This document shows, in pieces, positions 7,669 to 16,275 of a stretch of DNA of 64,000 nucleotides (the stretch's first letter is position 1; each line of letters starts with the position of its first letter). Under the pieces are notes generated by a model. The model made no database searches and was not told the DNA's origin. It saw only the letters and a program-made list of their open reading frames with translations. The DNA is taken from assembly GCF_001578935.1 (NCBI RefSeq), contig NZ_KQ969521.1, positions 577,530 through 641,529 on the forward strand. The letters are read 5' to 3'. The stretch is from Streptococcus oralis (GTDB lineage: Bacteria > Bacillota > Bacilli > Lactobacillales > Streptococcaceae). A program made the translations under genes and the position numbers.

Positions 7669-8892
7669 TTAGGCTTCTCTACGTTTTTTAGACAAGACAA
7701 CAAATCCAGCCAAACCAAGACCAATCATCAAAATGAATGGAAGGTTGTCAATTAAGAGACCAGTAGGGGTAACGTCTTGGTATGTATTGGTGATAGTGTT
7801 GTCATTTGGTTTTTCACCTACAAGAAGATTAGTCAATGAGAAGTCAGTTGCTTGAGTACCCTGTTGAGTTTTATCAGCTCCATTTTCTTGCCATGATGCT
7901 GAAGCGGTGTAACCAGGTGTTCCTGATTCAACTAAGGAATAACGTGTACCTGCAGGAAGAGTTGCAAAAACAAGGGATTGATCATGATGAAGTGTAAACT
8001 CCTTTGTTTCTCCATCTCTAAACTCGAAATCTTTTTCTCCTACTTTACCTCTGAAAATACCCGTTTCATCAGTAGACCCTTTTTTGAATGTGATTTTGAA
8101 AGTAAAATCTTTTGTCTTACTCGCAAGATCTCCAGAAATCAATTTTTTAATGACAAGTGAATTCGCTTTAGGATTTACATGATCTGGATTAGGATTATTT
8201 GGAGTAGGATCATTAGGGTCTGTTATCTTACCTGCGTTTTTACGGTATGTATTAGTAAATAAATCAAAAGTGAAGTTAAATGTTTTACTTGTTTCTGAAT
8301 TTTTCTTTTCTGTGGTAGCTGAACCATTTTTTACCGTTTTAAAATAAACAGTTGAAATATAAGTACCTTGCCCATTTTTCTTATTTTTAACAAAAACATG
8401 CATTTCATACTTGCTTTCATCAAATTTCATTTCATCTATGGTTTGGTTATCTTTGGTGATTGCAGTCCATCCTGTTTTAGCTTCAGATACGTCATATACA
8501 TATTCACCAGCATATTTGTAGGTAATATCTTTAAAAATATTATCTGATTCTTTTTGAATATTTGTTTTACCTGCTTCCAAAGCATCATCTTTCCCATATG
8601 TAACAGTTCTATCAGGAATGTTTGTTACATCTACTATAGGAACAGTTTGTGCATTTGGAACTCCATCAGCATCTACCTGCTTAGGCTTAAATTGGAAACT
8701 AAAAGTTGCATTTGGTGTTGTAACTCCTTCAGCGATATTCAATGTTTTACGAATTGATACTCGAATATCTGTGTCGGCAGTTGGCGTGTTTACAACAGTA
8801 TCCGCAAATGTTGGCACTCCTCTAAACACCGACAAGGCTGTGAGGGCCGCAACGCTTGCAGTGACTAACTTTTTCAAAAATGTTTTTTTCAT
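7669..8892 (-). CDS. pitB: PI-2 pilus backbone pilin PitB
   Basis: The 407-aa major pilin has a Sec signal peptide of about 30 residues (ending PTFA). Two Spy0128/FctA-type isopeptide domains follow, at roughly residues 40-215 and 245-370. A proline/asparagine-rich linker between them is followed by VNPK (Lys242), a candidate pilin-motif lysine. The C-terminus is an atypical sorting signal VTPTG (374-378), a hydrophobic helix and an SKKRREA tail. E-box-like glutamates occur near 137 and 322. The VTPTG motif, with Thr where LPxTG has Pro, is what PI-2 backbone pilins carry. Its polymerase is probably SrtG1. Confidence 0.9.
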   Translation of the reverse strand: MKKTFLKKLVTASVAALTALSVFRGVPTFADTVVNTPTADTDIRVSIRKTLNIAEGVTTPNATFSFQFKPKQVDADGVPNAQTVPIVDVTNIPDRTVTYGKDDALEAGKTNIQKESDNIFKDITYKYAGEYVYDVSEAKTGWTAITKDNQTIDEMKFDESKYEMHVFVKNKKNGQGTYISTVYFKTVKNGSATTEKKNSETSKTFNFTFDLFTNTYRKNAGKITDPNDPTPNNPNPDHVNPKANSLVIKKLISGDLASKTKDFTFKITFKKGSTDETGIFRGKVGEKDFEFRDGETKEFTLHHDQSLVFATLPAGTRYSLVESGTPGYTASASWQENGADKTQQGTQATDFSLTNLLVGEKPNDNTITNTYQDVTPTGLLIDNLPFILMIGLGLAGFVVLSKKRREA

Positions 8893-8944
8893 AAGTTTTC
8901 CTTTTTTTATCTTTTATCTTTTCTATTTTCTTTTATCTCTTGCA

Positions 8945-9496
8945 TCAAAAGCCTCGTCTTCTGAGAACGGTGACGACCTTTCCTTGGGTATCCTTTATGG
9001 GGATAGTCCCAAATGCCCGACTATCTACTGCTGTTGTTCGATTGTCCCCTAGGACAAAGAGTTGTCCGGGTGGCACCTTTATCGGAAAGGTAATTCCTTC
9101 CTTATAGAGCAGGGTTTCCTTATAGATGTCCTGCTCTTGTTGAGGCGAGCCATTGATGATGAGACCGTTTTCGTTTATATCGATGGTGCTTCCTTCTGTC
9201 GCGATCACGCGCGCCACCCTCTCCTTGCCCTTGTAGCTATAGACTAGGAGATCACCGACCGAGTAGCGTTTGTCCAGCCGATAGTAGACCACAAGGTCCC
9301 CATCTTTGAGGGCTGGTTTCATGCCATCGTCATTGTACCTGACTAGGCCAAAGACTAGGTAGTAGAGAGCCACGAGTACGACTGCGACCATGAGGAGCTT
9401 ACTGACTAAGTAGAGGACATCTCCCCAGACACTCGGTGGAGACTTATCCCTGTTGACCTGCGCCACGGTTTTGGTTTTCTTTTTTCCTAGCAGCAT
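8945..9496 (-). CDS. sipA: Signal-peptidase-like pilus assembly protein SipA (catalytic dyad missing)
   Basis: A 183-aa type I signal peptidase homologue with one N-terminal membrane helix (residues 28-52). It keeps the fold motifs (GDLVVY, the GDNR..DSRAFG box at 150-162) but not the catalysis. The Ser before Met in the S-M-x-P box is Gly58 (DDGMKP), and the Lys of the VKR box is Ala95 (RVARVI). SipA proteins of FCT/PI-2 pili are known to be required for assembly although they lack peptidase residues, so a chaperone or scaffold role is likely. The start overlaps the pitA stop by one base (TAATG), which implies translational coupling. Confidence 0.9.
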   Translation of the reverse strand: MLLGKKKTKTVAQVNRDKSPPSVWGDVLYLVSKLLMVAVVLVALYYLVFGLVRYNDDGMKPALKDGDLVVYYRLDKRYSVGDLLVYSYKGKERVARVIATEGSTIDINENGLIINGSPQQEQDIYKETLLYKEGITFPIKVPPGQLFVLGDNRTTAVDSRAFGTIPIKDTQGKVVTVLRRRGF

Positions 9497-12078
9497 TACT
9501 TCCTCCTATTCACCACGAGATGACCGAGAAAGATGGTAAAGAGGAGCCCTGATAAGGGAAGGATGATCCCTAACATCAGTTCGCTACTCAAGAAATCCAC
9601 GCCAGTCTCAGGTATACTGTTTTTATCGTTAGTAACCGTTGCGGCCTTATCAGCATCAAGGGTTCCTTCTTGATTTTCATAGGTAACTTGATAGCCACGT
9701 GAAGATTCAGCTTGCTCTTCGACACGATAGTGGGCACCAAGAGGAAGGTCATAGAGGGTTGGGTGTTGATTTCTCTTGAGCTCGAGGGTGAGCAGTCCAT
9801 CCTTGACCATCACTTTTTCGATTTTGCCATTATTATTAACTTCATACTCCCCATTCAAGGGTTGATTCTTGGCATCTGTAAGGCGGACGTCGACTTTAAA
9901 GGACTGCAAGAGATTGGCAAAGACACCAGTGACTTTTTTGGTGATAGACAGACGGGGCAGACGGCGGTTGGTAACAGTCGTTTGCTTATCGTCATCCAGT
10001 GTCCCTTCTTTGCTGCTATCATACTGGACATCATATCCGACTCTTGACTCTGCATCTTCTTCCACCTTGTAGTGGGCATTTCGCGGTAAATATTTTAGGT
10101 CTTCACTATGCTCCCGTAAGAGACTGATCTGCGCTTTCCCGTTGGTCACTTTCACTTTTCCAAAGGTACCATTAATTGGTTGACCGTCTGCATCTGTTAG
10201 TTCGATATTGATCTTAAAGCCTTTGTTGCGGATGATGTTATTGCCTTTGGCGATTTTGGTAACTTTAAGGGTCGGGAGTTGACGATAGACGACTTTAAAG
10301 GATGGCTGTTCTGCTGTGCCTGTCTTTTCTACTTCGACCGTGTAACCTGGAGCTTCTGGTGGTTTGACCTCATAGTCATAGCCTCTCGCTACCTTGTCAA
10401 AGCTTGCATTTCTTAGTCTAACATCTTGCCTTTGGGCAGTGCTTGTTCGATAGTTTTCTTTATCAGGGCCTCCGTCCTTGCCCTTTTGGACGAGGGTGAG
10501 TTGGAGGTTTTCAGGTTGCGGTGCATGAGGGACGGTACCATCTGTCACACCTTTCCACTCAACCTTTACAGGTATAGTCAGAGGTCCTCTTGGACTAAAG
10601 GTTGGTTTTTCCTTATACTGTACTTCCTTGGTCTGTGTGCTTCCCTTACCGTAAGAGTAGGTGACCTTAGCACCTTTATTGGAGTAGAGCTTGGTAGCAT
10701 CTCCTCCCTCGGCATCATCTGCTGTGACGGTCTTGTCCCCCGCACTGGTATCGTCTGCCTCTTGGGTCGAGGTGACTCTAAACTTGAGTGCGTACTTGAC
10801 ACTATCATCTAAGATATAGTCGGGGTTAAACTTAGCTGTGACTTCTACCAGACCAGCATCGTTCTTTTTGGTCTCTAGAGTGACCTTATCTGCTCCCAGA
10901 GTTTCTTCCTGTCCATTTTCGACCTTGACAACGCGGATATGAGAGGCGTTATCTGGCAATAGCTTGACATACTTGGAGAGAATATCCGTGATGGTCACAT
11001 GGTGAATCCCCAAAGGAAGAATCTTCTTGGTGATTTCCTTGAACTGCTCCTGCAACTGATTTTCATCATTGGCAAAAAAAACTTCATTGGGGATATTTCC
11101 ATTATAATTACTGATATAGGATTTCAAAGTTGAGATACTATCCGTTGAGTTGGAATAGCGAAACTTAACAGAGTAGAAGCCGTCCACCTTTGGAGCAATT
11201 TCTTTTGAAACTTTATCTGTCTCTTCATTTAGAGCTCTTTCAAACCAATCTGGAGCAGTTTCAGTGACTCCATCCTGATTATTATAGTTATAGATAGTAT
11301 AGCCATTACTATCATAATACATATTGGCAAATCCATCTGATAGAAGGATAACAACTTTTTTGGCGTTGCTTCGAGCTGTTCCCAGCAACTGATTTGCCAA
11401 CTGCATCCCAGCTGTAATATTGGTACCTGTACCAATGCCAGCTTCATTCCCTAACGAATATCCTCCTGCTATCGCCATATTACCGGCTGCATATTTAGCG
11501 TTACTAGCGTTAGAATCCCAACCTAATATGGTGTTAGCGTCGTCGTAGGTGTTTATCCCTGAATAGTATCCTGCCCAGTATGGCCAATACCTATATGTGT
11601 AACCATAATACGAATACGAATCCGAAACATAACCAACTCTTTGATTATCTATCTTCCCTCCAAACCCTACAATCGCTAGTCGGTTATTGGGTTTAGACAA
11701 AATCGAGTCAATCAAGCCTTGTCGTCCGTTTGTTCCTGTCAAGGTATTTTTGAGAGACTGGATACGGCTAACCATGCTACCACTGGCAGTTTGGACGTCT
11801 GTCTTATTCATACTCCCCGACAGGTCCGCGACCAGTACTACATCCAAAGGGTCAGACTGGATTTCTGATCCCATGGTCGAGGTGATGTCCAGAGAGAGTT
11901 CGTATTCATCTGTCTTTCCCTGTACAGGCGTCAGTGTTTTATGAATAGTAGTGAGTGGTTCTGTGGAGCCATCTGCTCGCAAAAGTCCCATCGGGGCGCA
12001 CAAAAACAGGGTAGCTAGTAGTGTAGCCAATCGAAGCCCCCACATTCCTACACGTTTCCCCATCTTTTGAAAGTTCAT
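9496..12078 (-). CDS. pitA: PI-2 ancillary (tip) pilin PitA with von Willebrand A domain
   Basis: The 860-aa protein has a signal peptide (about 1-35), then a vWA adhesion domain with the MIDAS motif D85-x-S-G-S, TNIT near 219-222 and ILLSDG with Asp248. The domain holds a tyrosine/tryptophan-rich insert (about 150-172). Cna-B-type domains follow, the last two with E-box glutamates (YKVEE, YRVEE). The C-terminus is the sorting signal IPETG, a membrane helix and a VVNRRK tail. It is the probable tip adhesin and the first gene of the islet. Several pneumococcal pitA copies are reported broken; this one reads through intact. Confidence 0.9.
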   Translation of the reverse strand: MNFQKMGKRVGMWGLRLATLLATLFLCAPMGLLRADGSTEPLTTIHKTLTPVQGKTDEYELSLDITSTMGSEIQSDPLDVVLVADLSGSMNKTDVQTASGSMVSRIQSLKNTLTGTNGRQGLIDSILSKPNNRLAIVGFGGKIDNQRVGYVSDSYSYYGYTYRYWPYWAGYYSGINTYDDANTILGWDSNASNAKYAAGNMAIAGGYSLGNEAGIGTGTNITAGMQLANQLLGTARSNAKKVVILLSDGFANMYYDSNGYTIYNYNNQDGVTETAPDWFERALNEETDKVSKEIAPKVDGFYSVKFRYSNSTDSISTLKSYISNYNGNIPNEVFFANDENQLQEQFKEITKKILPLGIHHVTITDILSKYVKLLPDNASHIRVVKVENGQEETLGADKVTLETKKNDAGLVEVTAKFNPDYILDDSVKYALKFRVTSTQEADDTSAGDKTVTADDAEGGDATKLYSNKGAKVTYSYGKGSTQTKEVQYKEKPTFSPRGPLTIPVKVEWKGVTDGTVPHAPQPENLQLTLVQKGKDGGPDKENYRTSTAQRQDVRLRNASFDKVARGYDYEVKPPEAPGYTVEVEKTGTAEQPSFKVVYRQLPTLKVTKIAKGNNIIRNKGFKINIELTDADGQPINGTFGKVKVTNGKAQISLLREHSEDLKYLPRNAHYKVEEDAESRVGYDVQYDSSKEGTLDDDKQTTVTNRRLPRLSITKKVTGVFANLLQSFKVDVRLTDAKNQPLNGEYEVNNNGKIEKVMVKDGLLTLELKRNQHPTLYDLPLGAHYRVEEQAESSRGYQVTYENQEGTLDADKAATVTNDKNSIPETGVDFLSSELMLGIILPLSGLLFTIFLGHLVVNRRK

Positions 12079-12140
12079 GATATCCTCCCTATTCCAATTT
12101 TATCATAGTTATTTTATCAATATAATAGATTTGTCCATTT

Positions 12141-12174
12141 ATTATAAATCAAATAATAATATAAGTCAAATAAT
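12141..12174 (-). promoter_or_regulatory. Promoter of the PI-2 pilus operon with direct repeats
   Basis: TTGACT and TATAAT with a 17-bp spacer on the minus strand lie about 60 bp before pitA. Two 14-bp direct repeats (ATTATTTGA[CT]TTAT on the minus strand) with a 17-bp period cover 12144-12157 and 12161-12174, overlapping both promoter boxes. They could be a regulator site, or chance in very AT-rich DNA. The rest of 12079-12405 holds only this promoter and the pepT control region. Confidence 0.6.
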
Positions 12175-12241
12175 ATGAGTCTATAAATCACTTTTTTAAT
12201 CAAAAATTAGTATGATTCCTCTTTTTTTTCCTTTTTCTCTG

Positions 12242-12250
12242 TGGTACAAT
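12242..12250 (+). promoter_or_regulatory. Extended -10 promoter of pepT
   Basis: TGG-TACAAT, about 150 bp before pepT and divergent from the pilus promoter. No convincing -35 box is needed with the TGn extension. Confidence 0.5.
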
Positions 12251-12296
12251 GGAAAAAATAATAGAAGATTTCTTAAGGAAACTAGTCTCTCACTCG

Positions 12297-12309
12297 TGAA
12301 AACGCTTCA
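12297..12309 (+). promoter_or_regulatory. Candidate cre (CcpA) site in the pepT leader
   Basis: TGAAAACGCTTCA matches the catabolite-responsive element consensus, with a central CG and inverted halves. It lies about 45 bp downstream of the predicted pepT -10, a roadblock position, suggesting glucose repression of pepT. Confidence 0.55.
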
Positions 12310-12408
12310 ATCAGATTGTATAAAACTGAAATATTCTGTTTTTTCAATTTTTCCACAATTTAATCTTTGGCAGACTAGAACTACTATGAAATCAAAAGGA
12401 GTTTTATG

Positions 12409-13632
12409 ATGACTTATCCTAACTTACTGGATCGTTTTTTGACCTATGTCAAAGTAAACACTCGCTCCGACGAGCACTCTACTACTACTCCAAGCACGCA
12501 AAGCCAGATAGACTTCGCGACCAATGTCCTCATCCCTGAGATGAAACGTGTCGGTCTGCAAAATGTCTACTACCTACCAAACGGTTTTGCCATTGGAACT
12601 TTACCCGCTAACGACCCTTCCTTGACTCGCAAGATTGGTTTCATCTCTCACATGGATACCGCTGACTTTAATGCCGAAGGTGTCAATCCCCAAGTCATCG
12701 AAAACTACGATGGTGGGGTCATTTCACTAGGCGACTCTGGCTTTAGCCTTGATCCAACCGACTTTGCTAACCTTGCTAACTACAAAGGGCAAACTCTGGT
12801 CACGACAGACGGCACTACCCTTCTAGGTGCCGATGACAAGTCTGGTATTGCTGAGATCATGACAGCCATCGAATACTTAACAGCTCATCCTGAAATCAAA
12901 CATTGCGAGATCCGTGTCGGCTTTGGCCCAGATGAGGAGATTGGCGTCGGTGCTAATAAATTTGATGCAGAGGACTTTGACGTTGACTTTGCCTATACTA
13001 TTGATGGTGGCCCACTGGGTGAACTTCAGTACGAAACCTTCTCAGCAGCTGGGGCTGAACTCCATTTCCAAGGGCGCAATGTTCATCCTGGTACTGCTAA
13101 AGGTCAGATGGTCAATGCTCTTCAGCTAGCCATTGATTTTCATAATCAACTGCCAGAGAATGACCGACCTGAACTGACAGATGGTTACCAAGGTTTCTAT
13201 CATCTCATGGATGTGTCAGGTAGTGTCGAGGAGGCGCGTGCAAGCTACATCATCCGTGACTTTGAAAAGGACGCCTTTGAAGCCCGTAAAGCATCTATGC
13301 AAGCCATCGCTGATAAGATGAATCAAGAGCTTGGGAATGATCGCGTGACCTTAACTCTGACAGACCAGTACTACAATATGAAGGAAGTCATTGAGAAAGA
13401 CATGACGCCTGTTAACATTGCTAAAGCTGTTATGGAAGATTTAGGGATCGCACCAATTATCGAACCTATCCGTGGTGGAACAGATGGGTCTAAGATTTCC
13501 TTTATGGGAATTCCAACTCCAAATATCTTTGCTGGTGGCGAAAACATGCACGGACGCTTTGAATACGTCAGTCTAGAAACAATGGAAAAGGCAGTTGATA
13601 CCATTATCGGAATCGTTTCATACAAAGACTAG
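12409..13632 (+). CDS. pepT: Peptidase T (tripeptide aminopeptidase)
   Basis: PepT is a cytoplasmic di-zinc aminopeptidase of the M20 family that removes N-terminal residues from tripeptides. The 407-aa protein shows [10 protein letters not shown] (metal His/Asp), [14 protein letters not shown] (bridging Asp), [15 protein letters not shown] (catalytic and metal Glu), [12 protein letters not shown], and a C-terminal [15 protein letters not shown] with the last metal His. ATG 12409 is 7 bases from GGAG, better than the ATG one codon earlier. In pneumococci PI-2 is inserted between pepT and hemH, as here. A cre-like site is present in the leader. Confidence 0.96.
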   Translation: MTYPNLLDRFLTYVKVNTRSDEHSTTTPSTQSQIDFATNVLIPEMKRVGLQNVYYLPNGFAIGTLPANDPSLTRKIGFISHMDTADFNAEGVNPQVIENYDGGVISLGDSGFSLDPTDFANLANYKGQTLVTTDGTTLLGADDKSGIAEIMTAIEYLTAHPEIKHCEIRVGFGPDEEIGVGANKFDAEDFDVDFAYTIDGGPLGELQYETFSAAGAELHFQGRNVHPGTAKGQMVNALQLAIDFHNQLPENDRPELTDGYQGFYHLMDVSGSVEEARASYIIRDFEKDAFEARKASMQAIADKMNQELGNDRVTLTLTDQYYNMKEVIEKDMTPVNIAKAVMEDLGIAPIIEPIRGGTDGSKISFMGIPTPNIFAGGENMHGRFEYVSLETMEKAVDTIIGIVSYKD

Positions 13633-13685
13633 AAAAGCTAGATACAAACGAAATCATGGAGATTTTTAGTCAATAATTCCATAAC

Positions 13686-13734
13686 AAAAGGCACCCTATT
13701 AAATGTTCAAAAATCTTGATAGGATGCCTTTTTT
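13686..13734. terminator. Terminator between pepT and phtD
   Basis: AAAAGGCA-C-CCTAT pairs with ATAGG-A-TGCCTTTT across a roughly 20-base loop, and a T run follows on the plus strand. It serves the convergent pepT and phtD genes. Confidence 0.75.
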
Positions 13735-13766
13735 AGGTATTTAAAATTTTTGGAGGTTCTTTTGCA

Positions 13767-16268
13767 TTATGCGCTTGGTTGAGTTGTGGTTTCTGTCTTT
13801 TCTTTTTCTTCTATTGTAGAAATAGGAGCCCCTTTCAAAAGAGTGAGTAGTTTTTCAGCCTCTTCCATGATTTGGTTATTGCTCAGTGTTCCGAGCAATA
13901 GGCTGTTTTTAAGACCGAGCAAGGTTTCTTCTGCATTGGCTTTTAGACTTGCATCACTCAGTTCTGATAGGAGTTGCTCTGCTTCCGTGAGTTTGGCAGT
14001 TACTTTTTCCGTTTCAACTTGTGGTTCCTCCGGCTCTGCTGGTGTTTCCTCTTCTTCCTCATCTCTTGGCTCTTCACCCGGAGCAAAGTTTTGGTCTCTG
14101 GTCGGTTTACCTTGGACATGATCGCTCGCATTTCCCCAACCATCATTTGAAGTTGGGCGATCATCTGGATGCTCGACGTAGTACTTGATAGTCGCAAAGA
14201 GATCCTCTAGAGTATAGCCATTTGGTGCCTTGTAGGAGTGATCGTCAAACCAAGCAAACTTGATATTGTGGTAGTGATCCTTATGAGGAATGATGAGATT
14301 GCCATTTTTAACCGCTACCGTATGCTCAACATTATATGGTAAGCGAACGAGTGGGATACGTTTTTCTCCTGTCACACGATTGTAGATAGCTTCTGCACTT
14401 TCTCCATCTGGATTTGCCTGAGCTGCAGCATCTGCAGATGGTGGGAGGATTCCCTTTTCCTTGGTATAAGCTGCCGCCTCCGCCTTTTCCTTGGCAGAAA
14501 GACTATCCTTACCAATCCAGTGACTGTGTCCCATATGTGGTGTCACATAGGCATCTCCCTCATCACTGATAATGTCACGAGCATCAAAGATATAACCATC
14601 TGAGGTTGTATACTTATCTGCTAACTGAGCCATACGTACTTCCTCTTCGCTGTATTCGATTTGTGCATTTGGCTTGCCAAGGCGTTCTGGATGTAGAACG
14701 GGTGCTAGGAAGGCAAGGACATCATCTACCAACTGTACCTTATCACTTGATTCATCATTGAGACGGGCAAGAAGCTGATCCAATGCTTGGAAGTCCGTCA
14801 AACGTCCCTTGTTTTCAAGTAGTTTTTGGTGACTTTCTTCCAAAAGATGGTAGACTTTATCATAGAATTCTTGATCTCTTGGAGATACACCTTCTTTTTT
14901 AGCTGGCAATTCATGGCTCAGATTTTCTTGAGTTGCTAGTTTTTTATCAAGTGCTGCTACAGTTTCGGTTGTCAAATCTTTGGCAAGAACATAGCGAGTT
15001 CCTTCTTTGTTCTCTACCACATAACCATCTCCAATCTTTCGAATAACTGTCTGAACCAGTTGTTCCTCTACTGGATTGATAGGTGTTGGCATCGGTTGAG
15101 GTGTTGGGTTTGGAACTGGCTGAGGATGTGGACTAGGAAGTGGGGTTAGAGGACGCTCTCCTGGAACAACTGGAGCTTGTTCCCCTTTCAAAGGAATCAA
15201 GCGGGAGATTCTTTCTTCCAAGGCAGACATTTGCGAGTACATGATAAAGTGGTAATGATCGCCATGCGGTACTGCAACTCCCTTTGCCGTTCGTCTTGTG
15301 ATCTGTGCAGGGTCAAAGACCAGACCATCTGATTCTACGTGTCGTTTGGATAAAGGCAGAGCGTAGAGTTCCTTTAAGAGACTCGTAATATCTTCGCTCT
15401 GACTCGGTTGACCATCACTTTCGTTTAGTCTTGGATTCACAGGAGCATTTGGAGAGACTAATCCTCCGTTATTCGTAGATGGTGTCCAGCCAGCCTCTCT
15501 CTCTCCGTCATTTCCGCCAGAATTGCGGTGGGAATTTACTCTAGAAGGCTCTGTCCGGCCACCTGATAAAAAGGCTTGGGCTGCTGCCAATTCACTTGCA
15601 GAAAGATCACTCTTTGGAATATAGTGAAAATGATCTCCATGTGGTACGATGTAGGCATCTCCTGTGTCCTCTATGATATCTGACGCATTAAAGATATAGC
15701 CATCATCTGTCGTGTAGCGACCTTGTGAGCGAGCCAGAGCAAGGGCGCTATCCGTAGTCGAAGAGCCTCCTCCATGATTTTCCCTATGACTATGTTCCTG
15801 TCGTTGGCGATTGATTTCATCCTTGGTTCGGATATTTTCGGTTTGGGATGGATTGGACAGATAAACATAGTATTTTCCATTGACCTTGATAACATAGCCA
15901 CCCTTGATTTCATTAACGATGTCTTCATTCTTTAGTTGGTAGTTGGGATCCTTCATCAGCAATTCTTCGCTGATAATAGCATCATAAGGCACCTTACCAT
16001 TGTAGTAATGGTAATGATCCCCATGGGAAGTCACGTAGCCTTGATCGGTGATTTTGATGACAATTTGCTCCGCATTGATCCCTTCACGCTTGCTGACTTC
16101 ATCTGGTGTCAAGCTTTCCGCTTTCTGGGCTGGTTGCTTCTCGTCAACATAAGACACTCGGTTATTTTCCTTGACCGTACGCGCCTGATAAAGTCCTAAT
16201 TCATAGGTACAAACGCTCAAAAGTAGAGCTACAGCAGAACCTGCAAGATATTTTTTATTGATTTTCAT
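13767..16268 (-). CDS. phtD: Polyhistidine triad surface protein PhtD
   Basis: An 833-aa zinc-binding surface protein. Five HxxHxH triads are visible near residues 82, 210, 335, 578 and 662 (HGDHYH, HGDHFH, HGDHYH, HMGHSH, HKDHYH). The N-terminal signal has an LSVC lipobox-like site. A proline-rich linker spans about 373-400. The C-terminus has an acidic Glu/Pro-rich stretch and a helical end (VTAKLTEAEQLL...) like pneumococcal PhtD. It starts 7 bp after adcAII, so the two share a transcript. Pht proteins are thought to hand Zn2+ to AdcAII and bind host factors. Expression should be induced in low zinc through AdcR. Confidence 0.92.
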   Translation of the reverse strand: MKINKKYLAGSAVALLLSVCTYELGLYQARTVKENNRVSYVDEKQPAQKAESLTPDEVSKREGINAEQIVIKITDQGYVTSHGDHYHYYNGKVPYDAIISEELLMKDPNYQLKNEDIVNEIKGGYVIKVNGKYYVYLSNPSQTENIRTKDEINRQRQEHSHRENHGGGSSTTDSALALARSQGRYTTDDGYIFNASDIIEDTGDAYIVPHGDHFHYIPKSDLSASELAAAQAFLSGGRTEPSRVNSHRNSGGNDGEREAGWTPSTNNGGLVSPNAPVNPRLNESDGQPSQSEDITSLLKELYALPLSKRHVESDGLVFDPAQITRRTAKGVAVPHGDHYHFIMYSQMSALEERISRLIPLKGEQAPVVPGERPLTPLPSPHPQPVPNPTPQPMPTPINPVEEQLVQTVIRKIGDGYVVENKEGTRYVLAKDLTTETVAALDKKLATQENLSHELPAKKEGVSPRDQEFYDKVYHLLEESHQKLLENKGRLTDFQALDQLLARLNDESSDKVQLVDDVLAFLAPVLHPERLGKPNAQIEYSEEEVRMAQLADKYTTSDGYIFDARDIISDEGDAYVTPHMGHSHWIGKDSLSAKEKAEAAAYTKEKGILPPSADAAAQANPDGESAEAIYNRVTGEKRIPLVRLPYNVEHTVAVKNGNLIIPHKDHYHNIKFAWFDDHSYKAPNGYTLEDLFATIKYYVEHPDDRPTSNDGWGNASDHVQGKPTRDQNFAPGEEPRDEEEEETPAEPEEPQVETEKVTAKLTEAEQLLSELSDASLKANAEETLLGLKNSLLLGTLSNNQIMEEAEKLLTLLKGAPISTIEEKEKTETTTQPSA

Positions 16269-16275
16269 AAATTCC

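Noticed and set aside
8945-9496. SipA as an active type I signal peptidase
   Set aside because: Both catalytic positions are replaced (Gly58, Ala95), so peptidase activity is not supported.
12144-12174. Calling a named regulator (e.g. an Rlr-type) at the pitA promoter repeats
   Set aside because: The repeats are almost pure A/T and no regulator gene lies in the islet, so no specific factor can be named.
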